NCBI GenBank assembly: GCA_021788675.1
Contig: JAJYKI010000011.1
Span: forward strand, 1-11,997
Direction: 5' to 3'
DNA length: 11,997 bases
Origin: a bacterium
GTDB lineage: Bacteria; Patescibacteriota; Saccharimonadia; Saccharimonadales; UBA4665
Shown piece after piece: positions 1-8,040 of the stretch. The translations under genes and the position numbers were made by a program. The notes under the pieces were generated by a model that searched no databases, was not told the origin of the DNA, and saw only the letters and a program-made list of their open reading frames with translations. Position 1 is the stretch's first letter, and the number at the start of each line of letters is the position of its first letter.

Positions 1-788
1 GGACAGATCATAGGGGAAATAATAGTGCAGCCCCTAATTCAAGCACAGCTTCACATGTCGCCAATGTGAACAGTACTCAAAACATGTTGCAAATTGCCGA
101 AATAAGGGATGGGATCGTTATAATGAACGATGGCAGCTTCAGAAGTGTAGTCATGGTTAAGAGCATTAACTTTGATTTAATGAGCCAGCAGGAGCAAGAG
201 GCAGTCGAATTCGCCTATCAAGGTTTCTTAAATTCTCTGGTATTCCCAATACAGATTACGGTTCGAACCCAACGCATAGACATGCAGCCCTATATAGACA
301 AGCTGGACAAGATACGCTCCGAGCACGATAACATGTTACTGGCAGTACTAATGGATGACTACATTAACTATATAGCCATGCTTAGCCAGCAAACCAATAT
401 TATGTCCAAGAGCTTTTACATTGTAGTTCCTTACTTTCCATTCACTGACGAGAACAGAACCGCTGCACAAAGCAAAAATTTTGTTAACGGCCTGTTAGAA
501 CTTTTTAGTAAGAAAGAGACTCGCGTGGTCATTAACGAAGCTAGTTTGGAGAAAGCTAAATCAGAACTAAGAAATAGGGTACAGTCTGTTATGGGCGGCT
601 TGATGCAGGCTGGCATCCAGGGACTGCCATTAGACACAGAAGAGTTAATCGAACTTTACTATGACACCTATAATCCAGACACAGCCACCCGGCAACAGAT
701 CAGAAATTTTGACAATCTAACGGCTGACGTGATAACCAAAGGCCAAGGTGTAGCCACACAATCACACCTGCAAAGGGAACTGGAATAG
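1..788 (+). CDS. TraC-like / VirB4 N-terminal-domain-like T4SS protein, 5' partial
   Basis: Standalone protein resembling the N-terminal domain of VirB4/TraC-type conjugation ATPases, with no nucleotide-binding motifs of its own. The conserved stretch starts near 90 (LQIAEIRDGIVIMNDGSF), then INFDLMSQQEQEAVEFAYQGFLNSL and FPIQITVRTQ, and later IMSKSFYIVVPYFPF near 400-445; this pattern is typical of VirB4 N-termini in Gram-positive-type systems. The frame is open to the left edge (first full codon at 3). A GTG at 66 and an ATG at 84 have no Shine-Dalgarno upstream, and the residues before them form a polar Asn/Ser/Ala linker, so the true start is probably off the window. It contains no cysteine and no membrane segment, consistent with a cytoplasmic location. 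It ends 3 nt before the VirB4 gene, so the two are probably co-transcribed and may interact (inference). The family call is from recalled motifs; the exact role is unknown. Confidence 0.8.
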   Translation, partial: TDHRGNNSAAPNSSTASHVANVNSTQNMLQIAEIRDGIVIMNDGSFRSVVMVKSINFDLMSQQEQEAVEFAYQGFLNSLVFPIQITVRTQRIDMQPYIDKLDKIRSEHDNMLLAVLMDDYINYIAMLSQQTNIMSKSFYIVVPYFPFTDENRTAAQSKNFVNGLLELFSKKETRVVINEASLEKAKSELRNRVQSVMGGLMQAGIQGLPLDTEELIELYYDTYNPDTATRQQIRNFDNLTADVITKGQGVATQSHLQRELE

Positions 789-791
789 AGT

Positions 792-2717
792 ATGGCAATG
801 GTCAATAGACGATCGGCCGATCCGGTAGCGCTCGCACAAAGCCAGCAGGCCAACGAAGCACAGGAAGTACAAGAAGCCTTAAGAAAAGGGGTGGCGGCTT
901 TAAGGGATTTTATAGCCCCCAGCTCAATTGAATTTAACAGCTCGTATTTTCAAATCGGTATGCGTTTCGCTCGAACTTTTTATGTCTACGGCTACCCACG
1001 TCAGGTCTATACGGGTTGGTTAAGTGGCATGGTTAACCTCGACGAGGTTATGGATATGAGCATGTACATTTATCCGGTAGAAAGCCAGGTTGTTCTAGAA
1101 AATCTTCGCAAAAAAGTTACTCAACTGGAAGCAGGCATTCAAATAGATAATGAAAAGGGTAAGGTCAGGGATCCGGGCAAAGAAGCGGCCATAATGGACG
1201 CTGAGGAAATTCGGGATAAACTACAGGTCGGTGAAGAAAGGTTCTTTAGGTTTGGCCTCTATTTCACTGTTTATGGCGAATCGAGAGACGAGTTAGAGTT
1301 CATTTCTCACAAGGTGGAAAGCATGCTCGGCGAACAGCTCATTTACAGCAAACCCGCAACCGCCCAACAGGAGCAGGGCTTTAACTCCACGGTTCCGCAA
1401 TTGACAGATCAGCTGCAAATACGCCGTAACATGAGTACCGGAGCTTTAAGTACTAGCTTCCCGTTTACCTCAGCCGACTTGAGCCAAGAAAATGGAATTT
1501 TATACGGTATCAATATGCACAATTCAGGGTTAGTAATTTTCGATCGCTTCAGCCTTGAAAACGGCAATTCGGTTGTTTTCGCCAAATCTGGAGCGGGTAA
1601 ATCCTTCACCGTTAAACTAGAAGCCTTGAGATCGATGATGTTCGGAACTGAGGTAATCATTATTGATCCCGAGAATGAGTACCAAAGACTCTGCGACGCG
1701 GTAGGGGGGTCATACGTCAGACTGAGCCTTAACAGTGCTACTAGACTGAATCCATTTGACTTACCCAGAGTTGTCGATGAAGATGAGGCCGACAGCGCTT
1801 TAAGGTCAAACCTCATAACACTGCATGGCTTATTGAGGCTAATGATGGGCGGCGCTCAGGCTCAATTAGTGAGCGGATCGTCTGCTCTAACTCCAACTCT
1901 TAACCCCAGCGAGGAAGCTGATCTGGATTCAGCTCTTATTGATACTTATGCCAAAGCCGGCATAACCAACGACCCTCTAACACACAATGTAGTACCGCCG
2001 ACCATTAACGATTTGTACGATACACTTTTGCACATGGGAAACACCGGACCACAACTTGCGCAACGTTTAAGGAAATATACCAGCGGCACCTTTGCCGGCA
2101 TATTCTCTCAGCAATCCAACACAGACATCAATAATCAGATGGTGGTATTTAATATCCGGGATTTGGAAGACGAACTACGACCAGTTGCCATGTATATAGT
2201 ACTTAATTATATCTGGAACAAAACTAAGGCTGACAAGAAGAAAAGAATCCTAATCGTCGATGAAGCCTGGCAATTAATGAAATATGAGGATTCGGCCAAC
2301 TTCTTGTTCAGTGTTGCCAAAAGAGCCAGAAAATATAATCTTGGAATCACCACCATCACACAAGACGTCGAAGACTTTATGGGAAGTCGCATGGGGCGGG
2401 CCATAGTGGCCAATTCATCAATGCAACTCTTACTTAAACAGTCGAGTTCAGCCGTGGACATGCTTAGTGACGTCTTCAAATTAACCGATGAGGAAAAAAA
2501 GCGACTAGGTCAATTTCCGGTCGGTCAGGGACTTTTCTTTGCGGGACAAAACCACGTTCATATACAAGTTATTGCCAGTCCAACCGAAACTTCATTAGTC
2601 ACAACCAATCCTAAGGCCACCATCGCTACCGACGTAAACGAGATAGCCTCTAACATAAACTCATCTCCTTCTGGGTTGAGTGGTACGCTTGATTTATCAG
2701 GAGGTTACCAGGTTTAA
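792..2717 (+). CDS. virB4: VirB4-family T4SS ATPase
   Basis: Cytoplasmic ATPase that powers assembly and transport in type IV secretion and conjugation machines. The protein has 641 residues. Residues about 50-230 form the VirB4 N-terminal region, including FARTFYVYGYPRQVYTGWL. The RecA-like motor follows, with Walker A AKSGAGKS at 264-271 (Lys270), Walker B ILIVDEAW with Asp490-Glu491, and the downstream ITQDVEDF motif around Gln524. The C-terminal segment (NSSMQLLLKQ, VGQGLFFAG) is also typical of VirB4. All catalytic motifs are intact and the length is normal for compact members of the family. The start is the first ATG after the upstream stop; a second in-frame ATG lies two codons on (798), and the upstream AGGG is 14 nt away, so the exact start is uncertain by two residues. 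The gene follows the TraC-like gene by 3 nt. A perfect AGGAGGT lies inside its last codons. Confidence 0.96.
   Translation: MAMVNRRSADPVALAQSQQANEAQEVQEALRKGVAALRDFIAPSSIEFNSSYFQIGMRFARTFYVYGYPRQVYTGWLSGMVNLDEVMDMSMYIYPVESQVVLENLRKKVTQLEAGIQIDNEKGKVRDPGKEAAIMDAEEIRDKLQVGEERFFRFGLYFTVYGESRDELEFISHKVESMLGEQLIYSKPATAQQEQGFNSTVPQLTDQLQIRRNMSTGALSTSFPFTSADLSQENGILYGINMHNSGLVIFDRFSLENGNSVVFAKSGAGKSFTVKLEALRSMMFGTEVIIIDPENEYQRLCDAVGGSYVRLSLNSATRLNPFDLPRVVDEDEADSALRSNLITLHGLLRLMMGGAQAQLVSGSSALTPTLNPSEEADLDSALIDTYAKAGITNDPLTHNVVPPTINDLYDTLLHMGNTGPQLAQRLRKYTSGTFAGIFSQQSNTDINNQMVVFNIRDLEDELRPVAMYIVLNYIWNKTKADKKKRILIVDEAWQLMKYEDSANFLFSVAKRARKYNLGITTITQDVEDFMGSRMGRAIVANSSMQLLLKQSSSAVDMLSDVFKLTDEEKKRLGQFPVGQGLFFAGQNHVHIQVIASPTETSLVTTNPKATIATDVNEIASNINSSPSGLSGTLDLSGGYQV
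2699..2705 (+). promoter_or_regulatory. perfect Shine-Dalgarno sequence in the virB4 3' end
   Basis: AGGAGGT is the full complement of the anti-Shine-Dalgarno core and lies in the codons for Ser-Gly-Gly just before the virB4 stop. The next ATG (2719) is 13 nt downstream, longer than the usual 5-9 nt, and opens only a 12-codon frame. The next recognised gene starts at 2818, too far away for direct use. It may be chance, a driver of a leader peptide, or the relic of a lost gene start. Confidence 0.35.
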
Positions 2718-2718
2718 G

Positions 2719-2757
2719 ATGAGGTTGGCTAGATGGGCGACATTGTTATTACTGTAG
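2719..2757 (+). other. 12-codon mini-ORF, possible leader peptide or gene relic
   Basis: The frame reads MRLARWATLLLL followed by TAG, beginning 1 nt after the virB4 stop. A perfect AGGAGGT lies 13 nt upstream and a shorter AGG (2710-2712) 6 nt upstream. The Arg-containing start followed by a Leu run resembles the beginning of a membrane or signal segment. It could be a translated leader before the 100-nt gap, the remnant of a small membrane gene, or chance. A second short frame (2733-2783, 16 codons) overlaps it. I see no product-level evidence. Confidence 0.15.
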
Positions 2758-2800
2758 CTACGTTCAAGGTGTTTTTTATTTAAATATTAAGCGTATTGGG

Positions 2801-2806
2801 TATAAA
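2801..2806 (+). promoter_or_regulatory. candidate -10 box in the gap before the VirB6-like gene
   Basis: TATAAA, preceded by TTGGG, lies 11 nt before the ATG at 2818. With normal spacing, transcription would start around 2812-2815, only a few bases before the ATG, giving a nearly leaderless mRNA. This fits the absence of any Shine-Dalgarno before that ATG. No convincing -35 is present; the 16-18 nt positions upstream are only A/T-rich. The 100-nt gap is the largest inside the cluster, so an internal promoter is plausible but unproven. Confidence 0.25.
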
Positions 2807-2817
2807 CTAGTTGTTAA

Positions 2818-5253
2818 ATGAACTTTTCAAATAAAATTATTAAAACAATCGTTGTATTTTTTGTAGCCATACTTATAGCAGCACAGATTCAGCCCGCTAT
2901 CGCTGTTGCTGCCGGTAGTACCAGTTCAAGTACTTGCTATATTTCACCGGCAGTAATAAGATCTGGGCAAACACCATCAACCACTGCAAACTGTAGCACT
3001 ACCGGCGCGAACTCAGTAAGCGTAAGCGGAGGAACGCCTAATACTTCGACCCCATCCAGCTCAAACGCTTCACCTCAAACAACGAGTACATCATCCTGTC
3101 AGACCAGTCTTGATCCGTTAACTTGGCTGGTGTGTCCAATTATTAATATGATCGTAAAGGCTGAAACCGTTCTTGAGACAGTAGTAGAACAACTCCTGCA
3201 AACACAACCCCTATATTTTTCAAGTACTGCTAATTGTACTGCCAGTACCAGCGCTAGTGTTTGTAGTCAAATGAAGTTTAGTGCGGCACTGTTTGATGTA
3301 TGGTCGACTTTCAGGATTTATGGAAATATTGTTTTAGTTATAGCCTTACTGGTTATTGTTATAGGTGAAGCGGCAGGTGGAGGGGTATTCGAGGCTTACA
3401 ATTTTCGTAAGGTATTACCGAGAATTCTAGTGGCGGCAATTCTCATTAACTTGTCTATATATATAGTAGCGGCCATGGAGGATGTAGCCAATATTCTAGG
3501 GGCCAGTATGCAAACACTAATAGAAACACCGTTCAAGAGTGCAGCTGGCTCTTTTCTAAGTTGCTCTTCAACGTCTGGATTGTGTATACAGCCGGGGGTT
3601 GGTGCTAACGCCACATTCTCGCTAGGATTACTTGCCCTAGTGGGAGTCGCCGTTTCCGGTGTTGGTATAGGCTTGATTTTAATGGTGGTTGGTGCGGCTT
3701 TTATTGCCGCGTTGGGTGTACTGGTTACCCTCATGCTTAGGGAAGGCATTTTAGTATTCTTGCTAATAGCCTCTCCTATAGCTTTTGCTTTGTATGTTAT
3801 GCCAAACACCGAAAAATACTTTAAGCAGTGGTGGACACAACTAATAAAAACCCTAATGGTATACCCGGTGGTAACGGTGGTTTTCGGTATGGCTTATGTT
3901 ACGGCTATTATCATGGGTGATTTTGGTCTTTCGCCCAATTCTTTATCTCAAACTTTCTCCATCCTTGCCATGATAGCTCCACTCTTTTTGATACCGTTTG
4001 CTTTTCGTATCTCTGGCGGTGTAATAGCAAGCGTGAGTGGAGCCGTTTCTAAGCTACAGAGAAGAGCAACTGCGCCAATGATGAAACAAGCTCAAAGATC
4101 ATTTGGTAAAACTTTTAATAGACGAAAAACCGGTGGTATGTTTAAGGGAGGGACTGATTCTAATTTTAGAGGGAGGATCAATAGGGGGGTTCAGAAAACA
4201 CTTAATGCACCTCAGAATATGGGCACTAACCCCTTAAACTGGAGAACAAATATTAATAGCGCGATGTCTAATAAGGATTTCATGGGGGGGATGGAAAATC
4301 TTGAAAAAAACCAAGATTTTGCTGCCATAAAAGACAATGATAATCTCCTAAAAATGGGTATGTTATATGATGATCCCGATTCTCTTACCAAACTGGGTGG
4401 ATTAACCGAAGAGGAGGCCTCTTCGGTTATGAGAGCCAAACGATCAATGGGATACCAAAACTACGCAGTAGCTTCTTCTTTAGCCCTGTCCGCCACTGGA
4501 ACAGCATTTGAAAACGGAGCAGGTGAGATGCTTGAAACCATTAACAAGGTGGCAGGCAATGACCGACAACTGGCCGGAAGAATGCTTGCGTCCATGCGGT
4601 CATCGGCCATGCAGGCCGGAAGAGTCGATTTAGGCGGTGCTGGTTATGGGGATATGTTAAACGTTATGAATGCGATGAACAACGGTACCATGACCCAAGC
4701 AGGTGCAACAGAAACAATCGACAAGGCAGCTATCAGGGCACAGGGAGTTTCGGCATTATTAAATTCTAAGTCGAAAACATTCGATAGACTATCTGGTGTT
4801 TTCACCTCAAACCTAGCTCAGGCTTATCAATCTAGAGATGCTGCAGTACAAAAACGAGACGATGCCCTTAAGTCCGGGGATGTTGCTGGAGCAACTGCAG
4901 CCACTGATGAAATAAATAACGCCAATGATCAAATAGATAACGAGTTGGCCAATATAGCCAATACACACGACCAGCTTTCAGCAACCAGTCCAGAAAAGGG
5001 GCAGATTTTTGCAGAAAAAGTTATGAATAGTTCTATTCCTGACGCCAACGAAGCAGAACAATATCGTCTTAGTAGCGGTATTGAAGGACCTATAAAAACA
5101 CCGAGTATAAGACAAATTATCGACACTAGAAGAGCAGATCCAGCAAATCATCCATTTTTCCACAATAGGCGGCGAGAACAACAAGGTGGTGGCCCAACCA
5201 GACAAGGGATTGACCCCTTAGACACCAGTACCGGACCTGGCGGTATTAAGTAA
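2818..5253 (+). CDS. VirB6/TrbL-like polytopic T4SS membrane protein with long C-terminal tail
   Basis: Probable inner channel component of the T4SS. The protein has 811 residues. It has an N-terminal signal or anchor (about 7-29, possible cleavage after AIA at 27-29), then a Ser/Thr/Asn-rich segment with six cysteines (30-150). Membrane segments follow near 165-187, 196-222, 265-300, 303-328, 342-366 and 378-408. The segment LREGILVFLLIASPIAF followed by MPNTEKYFKQWW is the recurring hallmark of TrbL/VirB6-like proteins in this phylum (recalled). Residues 410-811 form a soluble tail: basic at first (KLQRRATAP, FNRRKTGG), then Ala/Asn-rich and helical with a coiled-coil-like stretch around 675-715. 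Positive-inside reasoning puts the tail in the cytoplasm. An in-frame TAA directly precedes the ATG, so no longer start exists, and no Shine-Dalgarno is visible. Subfamily assignment is less certain than the general role. Confidence 0.82.
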   Translation: MNFSNKIIKTIVVFFVAILIAAQIQPAIAVAAGSTSSSTCYISPAVIRSGQTPSTTANCSTTGANSVSVSGGTPNTSTPSSSNASPQTTSTSSCQTSLDPLTWLVCPIINMIVKAETVLETVVEQLLQTQPLYFSSTANCTASTSASVCSQMKFSAALFDVWSTFRIYGNIVLVIALLVIVIGEAAGGGVFEAYNFRKVLPRILVAAILINLSIYIVAAMEDVANILGASMQTLIETPFKSAAGSFLSCSSTSGLCIQPGVGANATFSLGLLALVGVAVSGVGIGLILMVVGAAFIAALGVLVTLMLREGILVFLLIASPIAFALYVMPNTEKYFKQWWTQLIKTLMVYPVVTVVFGMAYVTAIIMGDFGLSPNSLSQTFSILAMIAPLFLIPFAFRISGGVIASVSGAVSKLQRRATAPMMKQAQRSFGKTFNRRKTGGMFKGGTDSNFRGRINRGVQKTLNAPQNMGTNPLNWRTNINSAMSNKDFMGGMENLEKNQDFAAIKDNDNLLKMGMLYDDPDSLTKLGGLTEEEASSVMRAKRSMGYQNYAVASSLALSATGTAFENGAGEMLETINKVAGNDRQLAGRMLASMRSSAMQAGRVDLGGAGYGDMLNVMNAMNNGTMTQAGATETIDKAAIRAQGVSALLNSKSKTFDRLSGVFTSNLAQAYQSRDAAVQKRDDALKSGDVAGATAATDEINNANDQIDNELANIANTHDQLSATSPEKGQIFAEKVMNSSIPDANEAEQYRLSSGIEGPIKTPSIRQIIDTRRADPANHPFFHNRRREQQGGGPTRQGIDPLDTSTGPGGIK

Positions 5254-5312
5254 ATGATTTTTATTTATGAAATTATAAACAATGGTTAGATAAATTTGGG
5301 TTTGATTTAATT
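5254..5312 (+). other. AT-rich gap before the 908-residue gene, possible weak promoter
   Basis: This 59-nt gap has no terminator-like hairpin and no Shine-Dalgarno before the ATG at 5313. It holds TATAAAC (5274-5280) and TTTTTATTTA (5258-5267). Both strings also occur in the gap before the VirB6-like gene (2801-2807 and 2773-2782), though spaced 16 nt apart here and 28 nt there. This could reflect shared regulation or simply A/T richness. Confidence 0.2.
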
Positions 5313-8039
5313 ATGTTGTTTCAAGATTTTAATGCAGATAAAGGGTTTAGTCCTGGCGGTGGTACTGGAAACATAAACCCAGAACTTCCTGGCAACAAAA
5401 AGCCGAGCCTTTCAGACCAAGAAAAAAATGCTGCCAACAAGGCTCCTGACGATAAATCCAACAATGTTAACTTGGCAGATAAAGAAAAGGGTGGTTTGTA
5501 TTCTGGAACAGAAGCAGCCTCCAAACTAGCTGCGGCAGGTGGCGCACAAGGAAAAGCTGCTTCTCAACTCATTAATAAGGTCTGGGGAAACAAAAAAAGA
5601 AAACGAAACACTCTTTTACTGGGTGGCGGTACCGGCTTAGCTACAGCCCTATTAGTAATGGCTTTTACTGTGGTTGCTTCCAATGCCTTAGTGACAATTG
5701 AAAAAACAGTCTACCATGAAGCCGAGAAAATTGTTAAAAACGAGACTAGTAAGGCCGGAAAGCAGATAGCCAGCAAATTGATTTGCCGGGCTTTACCCCT
5801 AAACTCTCCGTTGTGCGGATCTTCTCCGAGCAATCCGGCTGACGAAAAGCCAAATTCAGTAGCCCAGGATGAGGCAACGGCTCAGCAAGAAGGTGAAGGC
5901 TTGCGTATGGACATGGACAAGTTTAGTTTCACCGATCCTACGGTTGAACAAAACTTAAGCAGCCAGGGTTTTAAAGTTAACGTCGATCCGACAACAGGCG
6001 AGTTTAAAGGAATAACAGATACAACTACGGGGCAAGATGTTACCGGTGCTGAAATACAGGCCAACCCCGATCTTCTAGCAAGGTGGGACGCGGCCATGCC
6101 TGAATTTAAGGCTGGTCTTCTGGATACTTATAGAGCTGATATGGTATCTGATGCAGGAGTATCTTTTGAAGGTTTGCCCGACAGTAAAAATGCTACCGAA
6201 ACCGACCAAGCGATAGAATCAGAGGTTGACAACGGTGCAACAAGCACCGATATTACTCAGGCTGCGTCAGGAGTTGAAGACGGAACAGTTACAGAGACAA
6301 CCCCAAGCAGTACTAGTAGCAGTGGATCTTTAAGTACTGATTATCAAAGTTCGCCAACAGACATTAAAGCAGGTGGCAGAATCGGTAATGCCCTAAAGGC
6401 AGCACAGGACACACTTAAAGGTGGTGGATCTGGTACAGAAGCTATCAAGTCCGGGGTAGATGCTTTTGGTTCAGTTGATCCATTATTTATAGCAACAGTA
6501 TTGGATATAGCTTGTGGAATATATAACACAATCACTGGTAGTGCGCTTAGTCAATCTTTAGTCATGGCACAATTATTAATAAGGCACGGTAACGCGTTGG
6601 GAACCTGGGCAGATCAACTCAAATCCGGAACTATGGGGGCGACCACGCTGAATACGATAATGGGTAATTTAGATGGTACGAGCGGGTCTTCTAAGTCAAC
6701 ACCTTTTAGTGATTCGGCTGCCTGGCAAAGAGACACTGGCAATCCGGTAACTAATACAACGAATCCAAGTGCGCCAAATTACACACCCGATATATTACCC
6801 TCAGCTAAGCCATCGCCGAATGGGGCCGCCCAACTAATAGCCCAATTAGATAGTCTTCCTATCCTGAAGGCTTTTAACTTTGGCTGTCATGTATTATCGG
6901 GATTTTTAGGAACTGTTATTCAAGCAGCCGCAGGTGTTATTCAAATGAGCACGGAGGCAGTTGAGTGCGGAACGGGTGTTGGTTGCGTAGCAGCCGCAGC
7001 GGAACAGGCTACAATTATAGCATCTAATATTTCTGCGGTGGCTATACTACAGAAAGATATCATACCTTCTATAATAAGTTATTTTATTCCTGCGACTATC
7101 AGCGGAACAGAAGGTGGCGCTCAGTGGCTCAACAATACGGATGCAGGGCTTAATTTGTCCATGAATGATTATGCGCGACACTTGGGAAGCCAGCCAATAT
7201 CTTCTGCGACAGCTACATCCATATCTACAAAAGTTGACAAAGCACAGGTGGCATTTAATAATTCACAGCCCTTGGCTTATCGTTTGTTTTCTTTTAACGA
7301 TACTCAGTCATTGGTTTCTAAACTAGCAGTATCTATGCCAGTAGGCATGAGTGCAACTTTGACTAGGGTTTCTAGCTACATAACAAGCTTTCCGTCTGTA
7401 TTGTTGCATACGGTATCCTCTTTAATACTTGCTCGAACTTTTGCCGCAACAACTCAAACCTCTCAACCATGGCTAGCCTACAATACTCAGGAATACGGTT
7501 TAACGGGCCAACAGTCGACACAATACGATCCACTACAAAACGAACAATACTTATTTAGTAACGTAAACTATCAGGGTCATTCCGTTAAGAGAATCGACGC
7601 CCTAGGTAACCCCGACGGTTCAGATGGTAGACCTATACCACCAAATAGCGATAATAATCCGAATGATTTACTTCACTGCTTTAATCTAGGCTACTATACA
7701 TTAATTACAGTCCCTGCTTACCAAAATAACTGCGGTAAGGAAATCAACGGTGAGTATGTGGGAATAGGACAAATCGCAAATGTTCCGACTAGTGGTAGCA
7801 CCACAAATCCTAGCATCGCTTCGGTTGCACAAAACTATGCTACAGTACAAAGCGTAATGCCAAACGACGGCACTATTGCAACTATATACTGCGATGCAAT
7901 GGGAGTGGGCAATGACCCTGGCTGCGAGCAATACCTTCTATCTAGCGGTCAGGTTAATAATGATCTTGGTCATTTTGAACAGTACATCCTAGACACTAAT
8001 GTAATGGCTAATTATCTATCGTTAACGCAGGTAAATTGA
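5313..8039 (+). CDS. large single-pass membrane protein of unknown family in the T4SS cluster
   Basis: I do not recognise a family for this 908-residue protein. Residues 1-92 are polar, Gly/Asn/Lys-rich and cysteine-free. A basic patch KKRKRN (94-99) then precedes one clear membrane segment (about 100-124), so the N-terminus should be cytoplasmic and some 780 residues extracytoplasmic. The outer part has a Ser/Thr/Asp-rich stretch (170-390) and three more hydrophobic helical regions (about 389-425, 515-595 and 664-711) that could pack as a core or insert in membrane. A Tyr/Asn/Gln-rich C-terminal domain (715-908) follows. All ten cysteines (158, 168, 401, 525, 552, 558, 789, 807, 860, 871) lie outside. 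Its place between the VirB6-like protein and the cell-wall hydrolase, 1 nt from the latter, suggests a structural T4SS or cell-contact component (inference). The ATG is the first possible start after an in-frame TGA at 5268; no Shine-Dalgarno is seen. Confidence 0.85.
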   Translation: MLFQDFNADKGFSPGGGTGNINPELPGNKKPSLSDQEKNAANKAPDDKSNNVNLADKEKGGLYSGTEAASKLAAAGGAQGKAASQLINKVWGNKKRKRNTLLLGGGTGLATALLVMAFTVVASNALVTIEKTVYHEAEKIVKNETSKAGKQIASKLICRALPLNSPLCGSSPSNPADEKPNSVAQDEATAQQEGEGLRMDMDKFSFTDPTVEQNLSSQGFKVNVDPTTGEFKGITDTTTGQDVTGAEIQANPDLLARWDAAMPEFKAGLLDTYRADMVSDAGVSFEGLPDSKNATETDQAIESEVDNGATSTDITQAASGVEDGTVTETTPSSTSSSGSLSTDYQSSPTDIKAGGRIGNALKAAQDTLKGGGSGTEAIKSGVDAFGSVDPLFIATVLDIACGIYNTITGSALSQSLVMAQLLIRHGNALGTWADQLKSGTMGATTLNTIMGNLDGTSGSSKSTPFSDSAAWQRDTGNPVTNTTNPSAPNYTPDILPSAKPSPNGAAQLIAQLDSLPILKAFNFGCHVLSGFLGTVIQAAAGVIQMSTEAVECGTGVGCVAAAAEQATIIASNISAVAILQKDIIPSIISYFIPATISGTEGGAQWLNNTDAGLNLSMNDYARHLGSQPISSATATSISTKVDKAQVAFNNSQPLAYRLFSFNDTQSLVSKLAVSMPVGMSATLTRVSSYITSFPSVLLHTVSSLILARTFAATTQTSQPWLAYNTQEYGLTGQQSTQYDPLQNEQYLFSNVNYQGHSVKRIDALGNPDGSDGRPIPPNSDNNPNDLLHCFNLGYYTLITVPAYQNNCGKEINGEYVGIGQIANVPTSGSTTNPSIASVAQNYATVQSVMPNDGTIATIYCDAMGVGNDPGCEQYLLSSGQVNNDLGHFEQYILDTNVMANYLSLTQVN

Positions 8040-8040
8040 T

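Noticed and set aside
66..68. GTG as the start of the TraC-like gene
   Set aside because: The frame is open to the left edge, no Shine-Dalgarno precedes the GTG, and the upstream residues form a plausible N-terminal linker, so the gene is treated as cut by the window.
780..800. Frameshift splitting one VirB4 gene into two
   Set aside because: The downstream protein has its own complete N-terminal region and the upstream one ends in a normal stop; both look like intact separate genes.
2718..2817. Rho-independent terminator after virB4
   Set aside because: The palindrome GTAGCTAC (2754-2761) is short and not followed directly by a T run; the later run of T (2772-2777) has no stable stem before it.
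3396..3809. 137-codon open frame on the minus strand inside the VirB6-like gene, and similar minus-strand frames such as 1409-1816 and 2207-2479
   Set aside because: They lie wholly inside genes with clear family motifs or membrane topology on the plus strand, have no ribosome-binding site of note, and their translations look like reverse complements of hydrophobic or polar coding sequence.
8037..8039. Alternative genetic code with TGA read as glycine, as in Gracilibacteria or SR1
   Set aside because: TGA here lies 1 nt before a gene start with a signal peptide and acts as a normal stop; no recognised gene contains an internal TGA.
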